A stretch of DNA of 64,000 nt from Algoriphagus vanfongensis DSM 17529 (GCF_000429465.1 NZ_AUBX01000011.1:62001-126000); one strand, 5' to 3'; shown: positions 36,011-45,089, numbered from the stretch's first letter. Program-made: numbers and translations. Notes: generated from the sequence alone by a model not told the origin.

Positions 36011-38644
36011 TTATTGATAATTGGCTCTGAAAAAAGCCAGGTATTCCTCTATATTTTTGGACTTGTTGAGAATTTGGAAATTTTCGATAGAGATGAAGAA
36101 TGATTTTTCTTTGATCTCCTGACTCAAGTGACTGGACTCAAAATCTTCTGAAAACTTCACAAAATACTCTTTTGCTTTTTCGACATTATTGAAAGGACTG
36201 ATGATATAAATCGCATTTTCCTGATTCATATTCATGTTTCCGATTCTTAGTCTGGAGCCAGAGAAGTTTTTGGCATGGAATGTCTCCAAATCTCCCGTCA
36301 AACCCTCCGCTTGTGCTGCTTCTTCCAAACTCATAGACAAGACCATGATATGAGTCAGACTCTCATTGAGCTTAAATGGCGAGTCTGTCAGTTGATTGGC
36401 TGTTGAAAGTGAGTCGGTTAGGGTTTGGTTGACCTCGGCCGAATCCAGCGAACTGTTGTCTTCGGGATTAAGGGCAGCCAGCTCCTCAGCAGACAGCATA
36501 GGTTTTAGCATATTTCTTGCCAATTCTACCAGATTTGCATCTTTTGAGTTTTCTATGAAAGATTCAAGTCTAGATCGATACCGGTCACGGCTTTCCAATT
36601 TTCCTGTCACCATGATGTCCAAGATGAGTAGGCGCTCGGTATTGCGAGTGAGCGGGAAGTCTTCCAGCGTGCGTTGGATGAGTTGTCTGGCTTGGGCAAA
36701 TTGGTCTTGATAATAGAGCTCGTAGGCTTTTTCGTAGTTTTTGGATGACTCGAGATAGGCTAGGTTTCCGGAAGCAGCTTCAGGGTTATTGACCGAATAG
36801 GTGTACTGGGATTCTGGGAATTCTCGATTGAGTCGAGTGACATATTGTTGTGAATTTCCTCCTAGGTCTTTTTGTCCCAGATATAAGAGATAGTAAGCTT
36901 CTGGTTTTCGGGCGCTTTCAGGATACTCTCTCACGAGTGTCTCGAGGTTATCGATACTTTGCTCCGTTTCATCCAAGTCAAAGTAGAGCAACTTTCCTAG
37001 TTCAAAATAGGACTCTTCAAGTTCGCTATTCAAGGTCAGTTTTTCCTCTGGGCTGCTCGGGATATTAGCCAAGAGGCTCTCTACGTCTGGGAGCTTATTG
37101 AGTGGGTTCTCTTCTTGTGCAGTGGAATCCTTGGGAGCAATCTCGGGCTGGGGAGAATTGCTTTGAAAATTGACAGCACTTCTTCTCCAATTGTCCTGAA
37201 GAGGACGGTTGCCCCATGTTCTGTAAAACTCTATAGATCCTTGCTGCATCGCCACAGCATTGTCAAAATAGAAGGAAGAGCCGGAGCCTCTATCTGCAAA
37301 TGCGAGGAGATTGTCAAAAATCCCATTGCCTTTGGGCTGCTCTTGAGCACGTGCCTCAGCTAGCAGCCTTTCCTCTTCAGCCTTGATAAAGGCAGTAGCC
37401 TGCGCGACTTGCTCGTCCTTGGACAGTCCCGATAGGATCAACAAGCTGTCATTTTCCTGAATTCTCTCAACATGAAACACAAACTGGTCCAGTGTCTCTT
37501 TTTGTTGTGCTATCTGAATAGCTACGGGATCTCCCTCGCGAATGTGTGTCAGAGCGCTGTCTAAGTAATACTTGGTGGCACGGTAGTCATTGAATTCATT
37601 GTAACTTATATCTGCCAGCTTTTGGTAGATATAGCCTTTGATGCGTGGATTGCTTCCGGGCTCTTTGGCCGCTTGATGCAGTAGGTCTACGGTGAGATCG
37701 ATGTCCCCCTGTTTTTCTTCAAATAGGGCACGCTCGTAGACAACTACGTCTTTGAGGTCTTTGTTTTTTGGGTCATCATACAGGGATTCGTAGTAGTTTC
37801 TGACCTTGCGGAGATCTTTAGAAGCGTTGAGCTCTGCCACTTGCTGCGCATAGAGCTGCGCAAAAAAGCTTCTTTCATAAGGAGGATTTCCTTCTTGGGC
37901 CTTTCTATAAAAGTCATATGCCAAGGCATCCAGCCCTTCTCTTTGATAGCGCTGTGCCAGAATGAAATTTATACGAGATTCCTCCTTCTTGTCTTTGGAA
38001 TATTCTATAGCCTTGTCCAGCGCACCGATGACCCCATTGCGGTCATTCCTTTTTTCATAGTAATATGCCAAAGTCCTGTAAAGCTCGTAGCGATTGTCGT
38101 CATTGATCCCAGATTCTTTGGAAAGGTAGTCGATCGTGAAATTGGCATCTTCATAGTCCCCCAGATCTACATAGAGCCTGAGCAAGCTGATCAAAGTCTG
38201 ATGTCTTAGGTCTTTGTCCTTTCCGCTGACATTGACGTATTTGAATGCATTCTGAGCATCGTCAAACTGAGCCTGGAGGTAGTCGATTTTGCCGATCAGG
38301 TAGTAGCTGTCATCTACCCATTTGGAGATACGATGCCATTCGATGGCCTTGGAAGAGAGCTCCCGTGCCGACTCTAATTTTTCTTGGTTGGATTGGATCG
38401 TAGCTGAGTCTATCGGTACAAAAACAGGTAAGACCTGCGTATAATCTTCCTTATAATTAGCCCGAACCTCATCTTCCACTTCCTTGATTTTGACATCTGC
38501 CAGATAAAATGCGTTGTAGTGGGCAGTCAAATTATGGAAGTTGCGATTGACAAAAGTATTGCGCTCCGAAGAGCAGGCTATCATAGCCAGACCAAAAGCC
38601 GTGATCCAGAAGAAGCGATGATTGAAAAATGAATGCTTTGCCAT
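36011..38644 (-). CDS. sprE: TPR lipoprotein SprE/PorW-like, type IX secretion component
   Basis: This 877-residue lipoprotein has lipobox-like MIAC (C24). It then has RNTFVNRNFHNLTAHYNAFYLADVKIKEVE, the N-terminal pattern I associate with SprE (Flavobacterium) and PorW (Porphyromonas). Many TPR-like helical repeats follow: YYLIGKIDYLQAQFDDAQNAF, RYELYRTLAYYYEKRNDRNGVIG, FELGKLLYFDLDETEQSI and YEKAYELYYQDQFAQARQLI. A conserved C-terminal module carries YIISPFNNVEKAKEYFVKF. SprE/PorW is required for T9SS secretion and is thought to link the motor ring to the translocon. It lies 4.2 kb from gldN on the opposite strand, co-directional with the PBP gene. Confidence 0.82.
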   Translation of the reverse strand: MAKHSFFNHRFFWITAFGLAMIACSSERNTFVNRNFHNLTAHYNAFYLADVKIKEVEDEVRANYKEDYTQVLPVFVPIDSATIQSNQEKLESARELSSKAIEWHRISKWVDDSYYLIGKIDYLQAQFDDAQNAFKYVNVSGKDKDLRHQTLISLLRLYVDLGDYEDANFTIDYLSKESGINDDNRYELYRTLAYYYEKRNDRNGVIGALDKAIEYSKDKKEESRINFILAQRYQREGLDALAYDFYRKAQEGNPPYERSFFAQLYAQQVAELNASKDLRKVRNYYESLYDDPKNKDLKDVVVYERALFEEKQGDIDLTVDLLHQAAKEPGSNPRIKGYIYQKLADISYNEFNDYRATKYYLDSALTHIREGDPVAIQIAQQKETLDQFVFHVERIQENDSLLILSGLSKDEQVAQATAFIKAEEERLLAEARAQEQPKGNGIFDNLLAFADRGSGSSFYFDNAVAMQQGSIEFYRTWGNRPLQDNWRRSAVNFQSNSPQPEIAPKDSTAQEENPLNKLPDVESLLANIPSSPEEKLTLNSELEESYFELGKLLYFDLDETEQSIDNLETLVREYPESARKPEAYYLLYLGQKDLGGNSQQYVTRLNREFPESQYTYSVNNPEAASGNLAYLESSKNYEKAYELYYQDQFAQARQLIQRTLEDFPLTRNTERLLILDIMVTGKLESRDRYRSRLESFIENSKDANLVELARNMLKPMLSAEELAALNPEDNSSLDSAEVNQTLTDSLSTANQLTDSPFKLNESLTHIMVLSMSLEEAAQAEGLTGDLETFHAKNFSGSRLRIGNMNMNQENAIYIISPFNNVEKAKEYFVKFSEDFESSHLSQEIKEKSFFISIENFQILNKSKNIEEYLAFFRANYQ

Positions 38645-38788
38645 TAGGATTCTAAATTAGCCTTTTTGGTGGATTTAGAGAACGAAGAGTGTTTCGGATT
38701 CGATATTGTTTGCAAGGAAAAGGCGATCCATTGAAAAATAACTAATTTGCCTTTCCGTCTATTTCTGCAGAAACGATCTATTTAATTC

Positions 38789-40192
38789 ATGAAAATTATC
38801 CTTAAACCCATTTTTGTCTTTTTACTTCAATTCATATCTCTTTCGATTTTTGGACAAACCCAATCTCCCAACATTGTTTTTGTCATGGCAGATGATCTAG
38901 GGATTGGGGATATTGGTGCTTATGGACAGACTTTGATCCAAACTCCCAATCTGGATCAATTGGCACAGGAAGGGATGAAATTTACCAATTTCTATGCCGG
39001 GAGTACCGTTTGTGCACCTTCTAGAGCAGCTCTGATGACTGGTCAACATACTGGACACGGGCATGTCAGAGGAAACGGTGAGTATCCCCTAGACCCAGGC
39101 CAAAAGATCATGCCCGAATACCTGAAGCAAGCTGGATACAACACGGCCATGTTTGGCAAGTGGGGGCTTGGGCAAAAAGAAACAGAAAGCAGTCCGGAAA
39201 AAAGAGGATGGGATGTGTTTGCTGGATTTCTCCATCATGTCGATGCGCACTATCAGCACCCAGACTCTATAGATATGATCGTGGATGGGAAAATCGAGAA
39301 ACTTCCCGTGCCCGGTGGTATGTATGCCAATGATTACTTTGCGCAACGAGCCGGTGAATTTATTTCTGACCAGACAGCCGAAAAGCCTTTTTTCCTTTAT
39401 CTATCATTCACAGTACCTCATGCAGAGTTGATTTTGAATCCAAAAGCATTGAGTTTGTATTTGGATAAGGAGGGGAATAGCGTATTCGCGGACGAGGTGG
39501 CTTGGCCAGATGGTCGACATTATGGACCTCAGGAATATCCAAAGGCCGCCTACGCCGCCATGGTCAGTCACATGGATCAGCAAGTAGGGGATTTGATGAA
39601 ACTGCTGAAAGAAAAAGGGTTGGATGAAAACACGATTTTCATCTTCACTTCTGATAATGGTACCCACACAGAAGGTGGGCGTACGGACAAAGATGTTGAG
39701 TTTTTTAGCAGTAGCTCTTTCTACAGAGGCAAGAAACGTGACTTATACGAAGGAGGAGTACATGTGCCTTTTATCCTAAAATGGCCTGCACAGGTCAAAG
39801 CAGGTTCGCTTTCTGATCACCGAGCCTCTTTTTATGATTTGCCCCAGACTTTCGCAGAACTGGCGCGAGTCAGCACTCAAGACAATCTGGATGGCCTATC
39901 TCTAGCTCCGCTCTTGACAGGACAAGGTGAGCAGCCAAGCCATGACTATCTCTATTGGGAGTTTCACGAGCAGGGAGGAAAACAGGCGATCTTAAAAGAC
40001 CAATGGAAAGCCATCAGACTCGAAGTGGGTAAAAATCCATCTGGGGCAATTGAGCTATATGATTTGGAAAAAGATCCATCAGAGACTGAAAATGTGGCGG
40101 ACCAATATCCAGAAAAAGCAGCTGAACTAACTGAGATATTGGATGGGGTCCGAACCTCAAATCCGATATTCAATTTCGGGATCAAAAAATGA
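38789..40192 (+). CDS. S1-family sulfatase (arylsulfatase-like), exported
   Basis: This 467-residue enzyme has a signal peptide (about 1-23). The sulfatase core has metal ligands in VMADDLGIGDIGAYG and the formylglycine signature C75-A-P-S-R (STVCAPSRAALMTGQ); C75 must be oxidised to formylglycine for activity. FGKWGLGQ and TSDNGTHTEGG follow, then a C-terminal subdomain ending in LYDLEKDPSETENVADQYPE. It would hydrolyse sulfate esters, probably on carbohydrates. No dedicated maturase or SusC/D genes are nearby. A terminator follows, separating it from the atp operon. Confidence 0.93.
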   Translation: MKIILKPIFVFLLQFISLSIFGQTQSPNIVFVMADDLGIGDIGAYGQTLIQTPNLDQLAQEGMKFTNFYAGSTVCAPSRAALMTGQHTGHGHVRGNGEYPLDPGQKIMPEYLKQAGYNTAMFGKWGLGQKETESSPEKRGWDVFAGFLHHVDAHYQHPDSIDMIVDGKIEKLPVPGGMYANDYFAQRAGEFISDQTAEKPFFLYLSFTVPHAELILNPKALSLYLDKEGNSVFADEVAWPDGRHYGPQEYPKAAYAAMVSHMDQQVGDLMKLLKEKGLDENTIFIFTSDNGTHTEGGRTDKDVEFFSSSSFYRGKKRDLYEGGVHVPFILKWPAQVKAGSLSDHRASFYDLPQTFAELARVSTQDNLDGLSLAPLLTGQGEQPSHDYLYWEFHEQGGKQAILKDQWKAIRLEVGKNPSGAIELYDLEKDPSETENVADQYPEKAAELTEILDGVRTSNPIFNFGIKK

Positions 40193-40200
40193 AATGATTT

Positions 40201-40237
40201 TGCCGGAAATTCATAGTTGAGTTTTCGGCATTTTTTT
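40201..40237 (+). terminator. Terminator of the first sulfatase gene
   Basis: Bases 40201-40209 pair with 40222-40230 (one mismatch) and are followed by seven T. It isolates the sulfatase transcript from the atp genes. Confidence 0.7.
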
Positions 40238-40274
40238 AGCTACTAGTTTGCTAAGCAAAGTAAACTTGATTTCT

Positions 40275-40499
40275 ATGGCAAAAAGCGAAAATCAACCTAA
40301 AAGACAAATTCCCACTTGGGCCAAATACATGGGCCTATCCTTTCAGTTGTTTGGTGTGATCGGGCTTGGGACATGGCTGGGATGGTGGATTCAGCAGCAA
40401 AGTGAGATGAAATTTCCGGTGTGGATCTTAGTGTTTTCTTTCCTTTCGGTGGTTTTGGCCTTTTACCAATTGTGGGTATCGATGAAGCAGGATAGGTGA
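40275..40499 (+). CDS. atpZ: AtpZ/AtpI-family F1Fo assembly protein
   Basis: I start this 74-residue protein at the ATG at 40275 (MAKSENQPKRQIPTWAKYMGL); a longer in-frame start at 40248 adds only a non-conserved stretch. Two membrane helices follow (about 18-36 and 43-66, LSFQLFGVIGLGTWLGWWIQQ and WILVFSFLSVVLAFYQLWVS). The G..lG.wlG pattern and position at the head of an atp operon fit AtpZ/AtpI, which helps c-ring assembly or Mg uptake in other bacteria. Confidence 0.8.
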   Translation: MAKSENQPKRQIPTWAKYMGLSFQLFGVIGLGTWLGWWIQQQSEMKFPVWILVFSFLSVVLAFYQLWVSMKQDR

Positions 40500-40515
40500 A
40501 AATGACATAAAAGCC

Positions 40516-40523
40516 TACCTTTG
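40516..40523 (+). promoter_or_regulatory. Putative -7 element before the second gene of the atp cluster
   Basis: TACCTTTG matches TAnnTTTG and sits 18 bases before the ATG at 40541. Eleven consecutive A (40525-40535) follow, exactly where transcription would start. No clear TTTG lies at -33. Confidence 0.45.
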
Positions 40524-40540
40524 CAAAAAAAAAAATCAAC

Positions 40541-40924
40541 ATGGCTTCTAGCAAAGGCACCCATTTGAAATTCACAATTTTGTCAGCTTTTCTGGCGGGA
40601 TTGATCCTCTTATTTCAGCAAGTTTTGCCTCAAGTGATCCATTCTCAGATTTGGGAGATTTATATTTTTCTAGTGATTTTATTCTTTTTGATCAATTTGA
40701 TGACAAGTTTTCTGCTGAAGAAAAGCGCTGAAAATTTCTTTCAAATATCTCTTTTGGCAATGATTCTCAGAATAATAGGCTCTTTTGTATTTATTGGCAT
40801 ACAGGTTTGGGGCGGAATGGAGAATATTATTCTGTTTATCTCAGATTTCTTTGTGCTTTTTTTGTTATATCTGGTTTTTGATATCTACACCTTTATAGCT
40901 AACTTGCGCCCGATTTCGAAGTAG
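40541..40924 (+). CDS. Four-helix membrane protein of the atp operon (AtpI-like position)
   Basis: This 127-residue protein has four predicted membrane helices (about 10-28, 38-58, 68-90 and 95-118). There is one basic segment (LKKSAENFF) between helices 2 and 3 and a tail LRPISK. I see no specific motif. Its place between atpZ and atpB, its size and its topology suggest the AtpI/accessory subunit role found in many atp operons, where the sequence diverges rapidly. This assignment rests on context. Confidence 0.6.
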   Translation: MASSKGTHLKFTILSAFLAGLILLFQQVLPQVIHSQIWEIYIFLVILFFLINLMTSFLLKKSAENFFQISLLAMILRIIGSFVFIGIQVWGGMENIILFISDFFVLFLLYLVFDIYTFIANLRPISK

Positions 40925-40943
40925 CCCTCAAAAAAACGACTTG

Positions 40944-41987
40944 ATGACGCGTAAAATTCTGGCCCTAAGTCTTTTACTTTCAGCATTTTTGCTGAATTTC
41001 TCCAATGCGGCATTTGCAGCAGGAGCAGAGACTGAAGAAGGTGGGGAAGACCCTACGGGATTTATCATGCACCACGTAAAGGATTCGCATGAATGGCATT
41101 TTTTCAACATTGGACATACTCATGTCACTTTGCCTTTGCCGGTGATTACCTACGCATCGGATAGAGGATTGGAGTTTTACATGTCTTCTGATTTCCAAAA
41201 CCATGAGACCCATCTTTTCGGTGAGGAGAATGCTCACAATGGTATCTACATCGACTCCCATGAGCATTTGGGAAGAGTAGATGGGGGTTCTATTACAGAC
41301 TTCTCTATTACCAAAAACGTGGCCATGATGTTCATTGTGATTGCGTTGGTGCTTTATCTGGCGCTTTCTGCAGCTGGACATTACAAAAAGCACGGGGCTG
41401 TGGCGCCTAAAGGAGCTGCTGCTTTGGTAGAGCCGATTGTGATTTTTATTCGTGATGAGATTGCCAAAACAGCGATCGGGCCGAAATACAAAAAATTCGT
41501 TCCTTATCTGATCACTTTGTTTTTGTTTATCTGGGTAGGAAACCTGCTAGGCTTGATGCCTGGTGCGGCTAACCTGACCGGGAACATTGCAGTGACATTT
41601 ACCTTGGCGATGTTGACATTTGTTTTGGTCAATGTCAATGGGAATAAGGATTATTGGAAGCACGTATTTGCGACTCCGGGTGTGCCGGCTCCATTGCTTC
41701 CTATTATTGTAGTGGTTGAGTTTATAGGTCTTTTCACTAAGCCTTTTGCCTTGATGGTTCGTCTTTTTGTAGCGATCACGGCTGGGCACATCGTGATACT
41801 TGCCTTTATTGCATTGGTGTTCATCTTTGAGTCCTATGCCATCGGGGTAGTGAGTACCATCATGGTGACCTTTATCAATATGATCGAATTGCTCGTAGCG
41901 ACTATTCAGGCTTATGTCTTCACACTATTTACAGCGATGTATATCGGTGGGGCTGTGGCTGAGCATGCGCATGACGATCATCATTAA
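40944..41987 (+). CDS. atpB: F1Fo ATP synthase subunit a, with extended N-terminal domain
   Basis: This is 347 residues from the ATG at 40944; a TTG one codon earlier is also in frame. An N-terminal signal-like helix (to about residue 28, FLLNFSNAAFA) is followed by a roughly 100-residue extracytoplasmic region rich in His and acidic residues (MHHVKDSHEWHFF, SHEHLGRVDGG). The canonical Fo a core comes next. The essential Arg of the proton channel is R273 in PFALMVRLFVAITAGHI, and IAKTAIGPKYKKFVPYLITLF precedes it. The protein ends in EHAHDDHH. Length exceeds the E. coli subunit (271). Confidence 0.95.
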   Translation: MTRKILALSLLLSAFLLNFSNAAFAAGAETEEGGEDPTGFIMHHVKDSHEWHFFNIGHTHVTLPLPVITYASDRGLEFYMSSDFQNHETHLFGEENAHNGIYIDSHEHLGRVDGGSITDFSITKNVAMMFIVIALVLYLALSAAGHYKKHGAVAPKGAAALVEPIVIFIRDEIAKTAIGPKYKKFVPYLITLFLFIWVGNLLGLMPGAANLTGNIAVTFTLAMLTFVLVNVNGNKDYWKHVFATPGVPAPLLPIIVVVEFIGLFTKPFALMVRLFVAITAGHIVILAFIALVFIFESYAIGVVSTIMVTFINMIELLVATIQAYVFTLFTAMYIGGAVAEHAHDDHH

Positions 41988-42023
41988 TTTAAATTTCTTT
42001 GTTCAATTTATAAATCTAACGTT

Positions 42024-42284
42024 ATGTTAACTTCTATCTTGTTGTCTGCTGGATTGGCTCTAATGGGTGCTGGTATCGGTGCAGGTATTGTTGCGATTGG
42101 CGCAGGACTTGGAATCGGTCGTATCGGTGGCCAGGCAATGGAATCTATTGCCCGTCAGCCAGAGGCTGCTGGTAAGGTACAAACCGCTATGTTGATCATC
42201 GCTGCGTTGATCGAGGTGGTTTCCCTGTTTGCAGTAGTAGTTTGTCTACTTATTGCATTGAATGCAGGTGGTCTTACCTTCTAA
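42024..42284 (+). CDS. atpE: F1Fo ATP synthase subunit c
   Basis: This 86-residue double-hairpin proteolipid has helix 1 with the glycine-repeat pattern GAGIGAGIVAIGAGLGIG and a polar loop SIARQPEA (the R-Q-P loop). Helix 2 carries the ion-binding E64 in LIEVVSLFAVVVCLL. The Na-binding pattern (a Gln in helix 1 and E-S/T after the Glu, with a distal Tyr) is absent, so a proton-driven ring is inferred. A perfect hairpin follows 13 bases after the stop. Confidence 0.97.
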   Translation: MLTSILLSAGLALMGAGIGAGIVAIGAGLGIGRIGGQAMESIARQPEAAGKVQTAMLIIAALIEVVSLFAVVVCLLIALNAGGLTF

Positions 42285-42297
42285 GAACAAAAGAATA

Positions 42298-42320
42298 GGG
42301 ATTGGCGCTAGGCCAATCCC
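42298..42320 (+). promoter_or_regulatory. Intercistronic hairpin after atpE
   Basis: GGGATTGGC (42298-42306) pairs perfectly with 42312-42320 around a 5-base loop, between the atpE stop and the atpF start at 42359. Only a weak T run follows. It could stabilise the 3' end of atpE mRNA or attenuate downstream genes, giving the high c-subunit ratio. Confidence 0.6.
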
Positions 42321-42358
42321 TTCTTATTGAACAAAATCGAAATTATACACACTACATC

Positions 42359-42853
42359 ATGGATCTGATATTACCTAGTTCTGGCCTGATTTTCTGGCAA
42401 TTGTTTGGCTTCTTGGCCTTGTTGTTTATCTTGATCAAGTTCGCTTGGAAGCCTATGTTGGGCGCATTAGAAGAGCGTGAAGCAAGTATTGACAATGCAT
42501 TGAAATCTGCCGAGCAAGCTCGCAGTGAAATGGCAAACTTGAAAGCTGAGAACGAGAAGTTGTTGGCTGAGGCAAGACTAGAAAGAGACAATATCCTGAA
42601 GAAAGCTCAGGAAGCTTCTGCTAAAATGATCGAAGAAGCGAAGGATGAAGCTGGAAAGCAAGGTGCTCAAATGATCGCCAATGCCAAAGCTGTGATCGAA
42701 ACAGAGAAAAAAGCTGCGCTTGCTGAAGTGAAAACTCAAGTGGCTACTTTGACTTTGGAAGTAACAGAGAAATTGTTGAAAAAGAACCTGTCAGACGACA
42801 AAGCCCAGAAGGAATTGGTAGACGGGTTTGTAAACGACTTGAAGCTTAATTAA
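42359..42853 (+). CDS. atpF: F1Fo ATP synthase subunit b
   Basis: This is 164 residues from the ATG at 42359 (MDLILPSSGLIFWQLFGFLALLFIL). The longer in-frame start at 42302 would run through the hairpin and adds a non-conserved segment. There is a single N-terminal membrane helix (about 9-27), then KFAWKPMLGALEEREASIDNAL and a long right-handed-type coiled coil rich in A, E and K. This is the peripheral stalk that holds F1 to subunit a. It is 9 bases from atpH. Confidence 0.95.
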   Translation: MDLILPSSGLIFWQLFGFLALLFILIKFAWKPMLGALEEREASIDNALKSAEQARSEMANLKAENEKLLAEARLERDNILKKAQEASAKMIEEAKDEAGKQGAQMIANAKAVIETEKKAALAEVKTQVATLTLEVTEKLLKKNLSDDKAQKELVDGFVNDLKLN

Positions 42854-42862
42854 TCCCAGCAC

Positions 42863-43423
42863 ATGTCAAACTACAGAGTAGCATCCAGATATGCGAAGGC
42901 CATTTTGGAACTAGCCATAGAAAATGGCAAGCTGGAGGAAGTACATGCGGATTTTCAGAAACTCACCGCTATGGCCAAAGGGCATCGTGAGCTGAACTTG
43001 CTTCTGAACAACCCGGTGGTCAATTCTGAAAAGAAATTGAGCATTCTGAAAGCATTGTATGGGGAAAAAGCAGAAGAGTTGACCATCAAGTTTTTTGAAA
43101 TCATCTCCCGCAAAAACAGAGAAGATGTCCTATTGGATGTCGCGAAGCAATTCGAAAGTCTGTACAATGAGCATAAGTCTATCCAGGTAGCAGAAGTGAC
43201 AACGACATTCCCGATTGACGAAAAGCTGAAAGCTGAATTTGTCAAAATCGTGAAGGAAATCTCCGGAAAAGAGTCTGTACAATTGGTAGAAAAAATCAAT
43301 CCGGCTTTGATCGGTGGATTTGTTCTGAAAGTAAATGACCGTCAGTTGGATGAGTCATTGAGTAGCAAACTGAGAGAATTGAAGAATCAGTTTAGCCAAA
43401 ACCATTACGAAAGTAAAATCTAA
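42863..43423 (+). CDS. atpH: F1Fo ATP synthase subunit delta
   Basis: This 186-residue protein has the N-terminal six-helix OSCP/delta domain (VASRYAKAILELAIENGKLEEV, LLNNPVVNSEKKLSIL, FEIISRKNREDVLLDVAKQF). The C-terminal segment is VEKINPALIGGFVLKVNDRQLDESLSSKLRELKNQF, the delta signature. It connects the peripheral stalk b to the top of F1. It lies between atpF and atpA as in standard operons. Confidence 0.96.
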   Translation: MSNYRVASRYAKAILELAIENGKLEEVHADFQKLTAMAKGHRELNLLLNNPVVNSEKKLSILKALYGEKAEELTIKFFEIISRKNREDVLLDVAKQFESLYNEHKSIQVAEVTTTFPIDEKLKAEFVKIVKEISGKESVQLVEKINPALIGGFVLKVNDRQLDESLSSKLRELKNQFSQNHYESKI

Positions 43424-43450
43424 TCTTAAAAGCATTAATCAACATATATC

Positions 43451-45028
43451 ATGGCAGAAGTAAGACCAGATGAAGTTTCGGCGATTTTGAGAGAGCAACT
43501 CTCAGGTGCCAGAACAGAGGCCGAACTCGAAGAAGTGGGTACAGTCCTCCAAGTAGGGGACGGTGTAGCTCGTATCTATGGACTTTCTAAGGCTCAGTCA
43601 GGTGAATTGCTGGAATTTGACAATGGTCTGAAAGCAATGGTACTGAACTTGGAAGAAGACAACGTAGGTGCTGTATTGTTCGGTGACTCCAAAGAGATCA
43701 AAGAAGGTGATACTGTAAAACGTACCAAAAGAATTGCTTCCATCCAAGTAGGTGAGGGCATGTTGGGTCGTGTAGTGGATACCTTGGGTAACCCGATCGA
43801 CGGTAAAGGCCCTATCGCTGGTGATTTGTACGAAATGCCTTTGGAGCGTAAAGCACCAGGTGTAATCTACAGACAACCTGTAACCGAGCCTCTTCAAACG
43901 GGTATCAAGTCTATCGATGCCATGATTCCAATCGGTAGAGGACAAAGAGAATTGGTCATCGGTGACCGTCAGACTGGAAAGACTGCGGTAGTGATCGATA
44001 CCATCTTGAACCAAAAAGAATTCTATGACAAAGGTGAGCCTGTATTCTGTATCTACGTTGCTGTAGGCCAGAAAGCTTCCACTGTTGCCGGTGTGGTAGC
44101 AGCTTTGGAAAAAGGCGGTGCCCTTCCATATACAGTAGTTGTTTCTGCAGCTGCTTCTGAACCTGCTCCTATGCAGTTCTTTGCTCCATTTACTGGTGCA
44201 GCTATCGGTGAGTTCTTCCGTGATACCGGACGTCCTGCTTTGGTAGTTTATGATGATCTTTCCAAGCAAGCTGTTGCTTACCGTGAAGTTTCTCTTCTAT
44301 TGAAAAGACCTCCGGGACGTGAAGCATATCCAGGTGACGTATTCTACCTTCACTCCAGATTGCTAGAAAGAGCTGCGAAAATCAACAAGTCTGATGAGAT
44401 CGCTCAGCAGATGAATGACCTTCCAGAGTCTCTAAAACCATTGGTGAAAGGTGGAGGTTCTTTGACCGCTCTTCCTATCATTGAAACTCAAGCTGGTGAC
44501 GTTTCTGCTTATATCCCGACTAACGTAATCTCCATTACTGATGGTCAGATCTTCTTGGAAACAAACTTGTTTAACTCAGGTATCCGTCCAGCGATCAACG
44601 TAGGTATCTCCGTATCTCGTGTAGGTGGTAACGCGCAGATCAAATCTATGAAGAAAGTAGCTGGTACTTTGAAGTTGGATCAGGCTCAGTTCCGTGAATT
44701 GGAAGCATTTGCCAAGTTCGGTTCTGACCTAGATGCTACTACCAAGCGTACCATCGAAAGAGGTAGAAGAAACCAAGAGATCTTGAAGCAGCCTCAGTAC
44801 TCTCCAGTATCTGTAGCGCATCAGGTAGCAATCATCTACGCTTCTACTAGAGGCTTGATGGATACTGTACCTGTAGAAAAGGCAAGAGCATTTGAGAAGG
44901 AATTCTACACCTTGTTGGATACTTCTTATCCAGATGCATTGGAGTTGATCCTGAAAGGAAATATCGACGGAGCAGGTGAAGTTTTGAAAAAAGCTGCCGC
45001 TGAACTAGCTCCTAAATACGCAAACTAA
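43451..45028 (+). CDS. atpA: F1Fo ATP synthase subunit alpha
   Basis: This 525-residue protein has AILREQLSG at the N-terminus and the beta-barrel crown [14 protein letters not shown]. The P-loop is GDRQTGKT (about 172-179), followed by [30 protein letters not shown] and the signature [14 protein letters not shown]. The segment SVTDGQ-like [11 protein letters not shown] is also typical. It is a non-catalytic nucleotide-binding subunit of F1. Codon use looks cleaner and more uniform than in the neighbours, as expected for a highly expressed gene. A long antisense frame opposite it is a shadow. Confidence 0.98.
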   Translation: MAEVRPDEVSAILREQLSGARTEAELEEVGTVLQVGDGVARIYGLSKAQSGELLEFDNGLKAMVLNLEEDNVGAVLFGDSKEIKEGDTVKRTKRIASIQVGEGMLGRVVDTLGNPIDGKGPIAGDLYEMPLERKAPGVIYRQPVTEPLQTGIKSIDAMIPIGRGQRELVIGDRQTGKTAVVIDTILNQKEFYDKGEPVFCIYVAVGQKASTVAGVVAALEKGGALPYTVVVSAAASEPAPMQFFAPFTGAAIGEFFRDTGRPALVVYDDLSKQAVAYREVSLLLKRPPGREAYPGDVFYLHSRLLERAAKINKSDEIAQQMNDLPESLKPLVKGGGSLTALPIIETQAGDVSAYIPTNVISITDGQIFLETNLFNSGIRPAINVGISVSRVGGNAQIKSMKKVAGTLKLDQAQFRELEAFAKFGSDLDATTKRTIERGRRNQEILKQPQYSPVSVAHQVAIIYASTRGLMDTVPVEKARAFEKEFYTLLDTSYPDALELILKGNIDGAGEVLKKAAAELAPKYAN

Positions 45029-45037
45029 ATCAAACCC

Positions 45038-45063
45038 TCCGGAGGTGAAAGCCTCCGGATTTT
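45038..45063 (+). terminator. Hairpin with T run between atpA and atpG
   Basis: TCCGGAGG (45038-45045) pairs perfectly with 45052-45059, and four T follow. It resembles an intrinsic terminator inside the operon and may reduce atpG relative to atpA (3:1 in the enzyme). Confidence 0.65.
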
Positions 45064-45089
45064 AGATATCTGATTACAATCAAGCACGA

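Noticed and set aside
43598-44269. Open frame of 223 codons on the minus strand opposite atpA
   Set aside because: It is a shadow of atpA, with biased composition and no family features.
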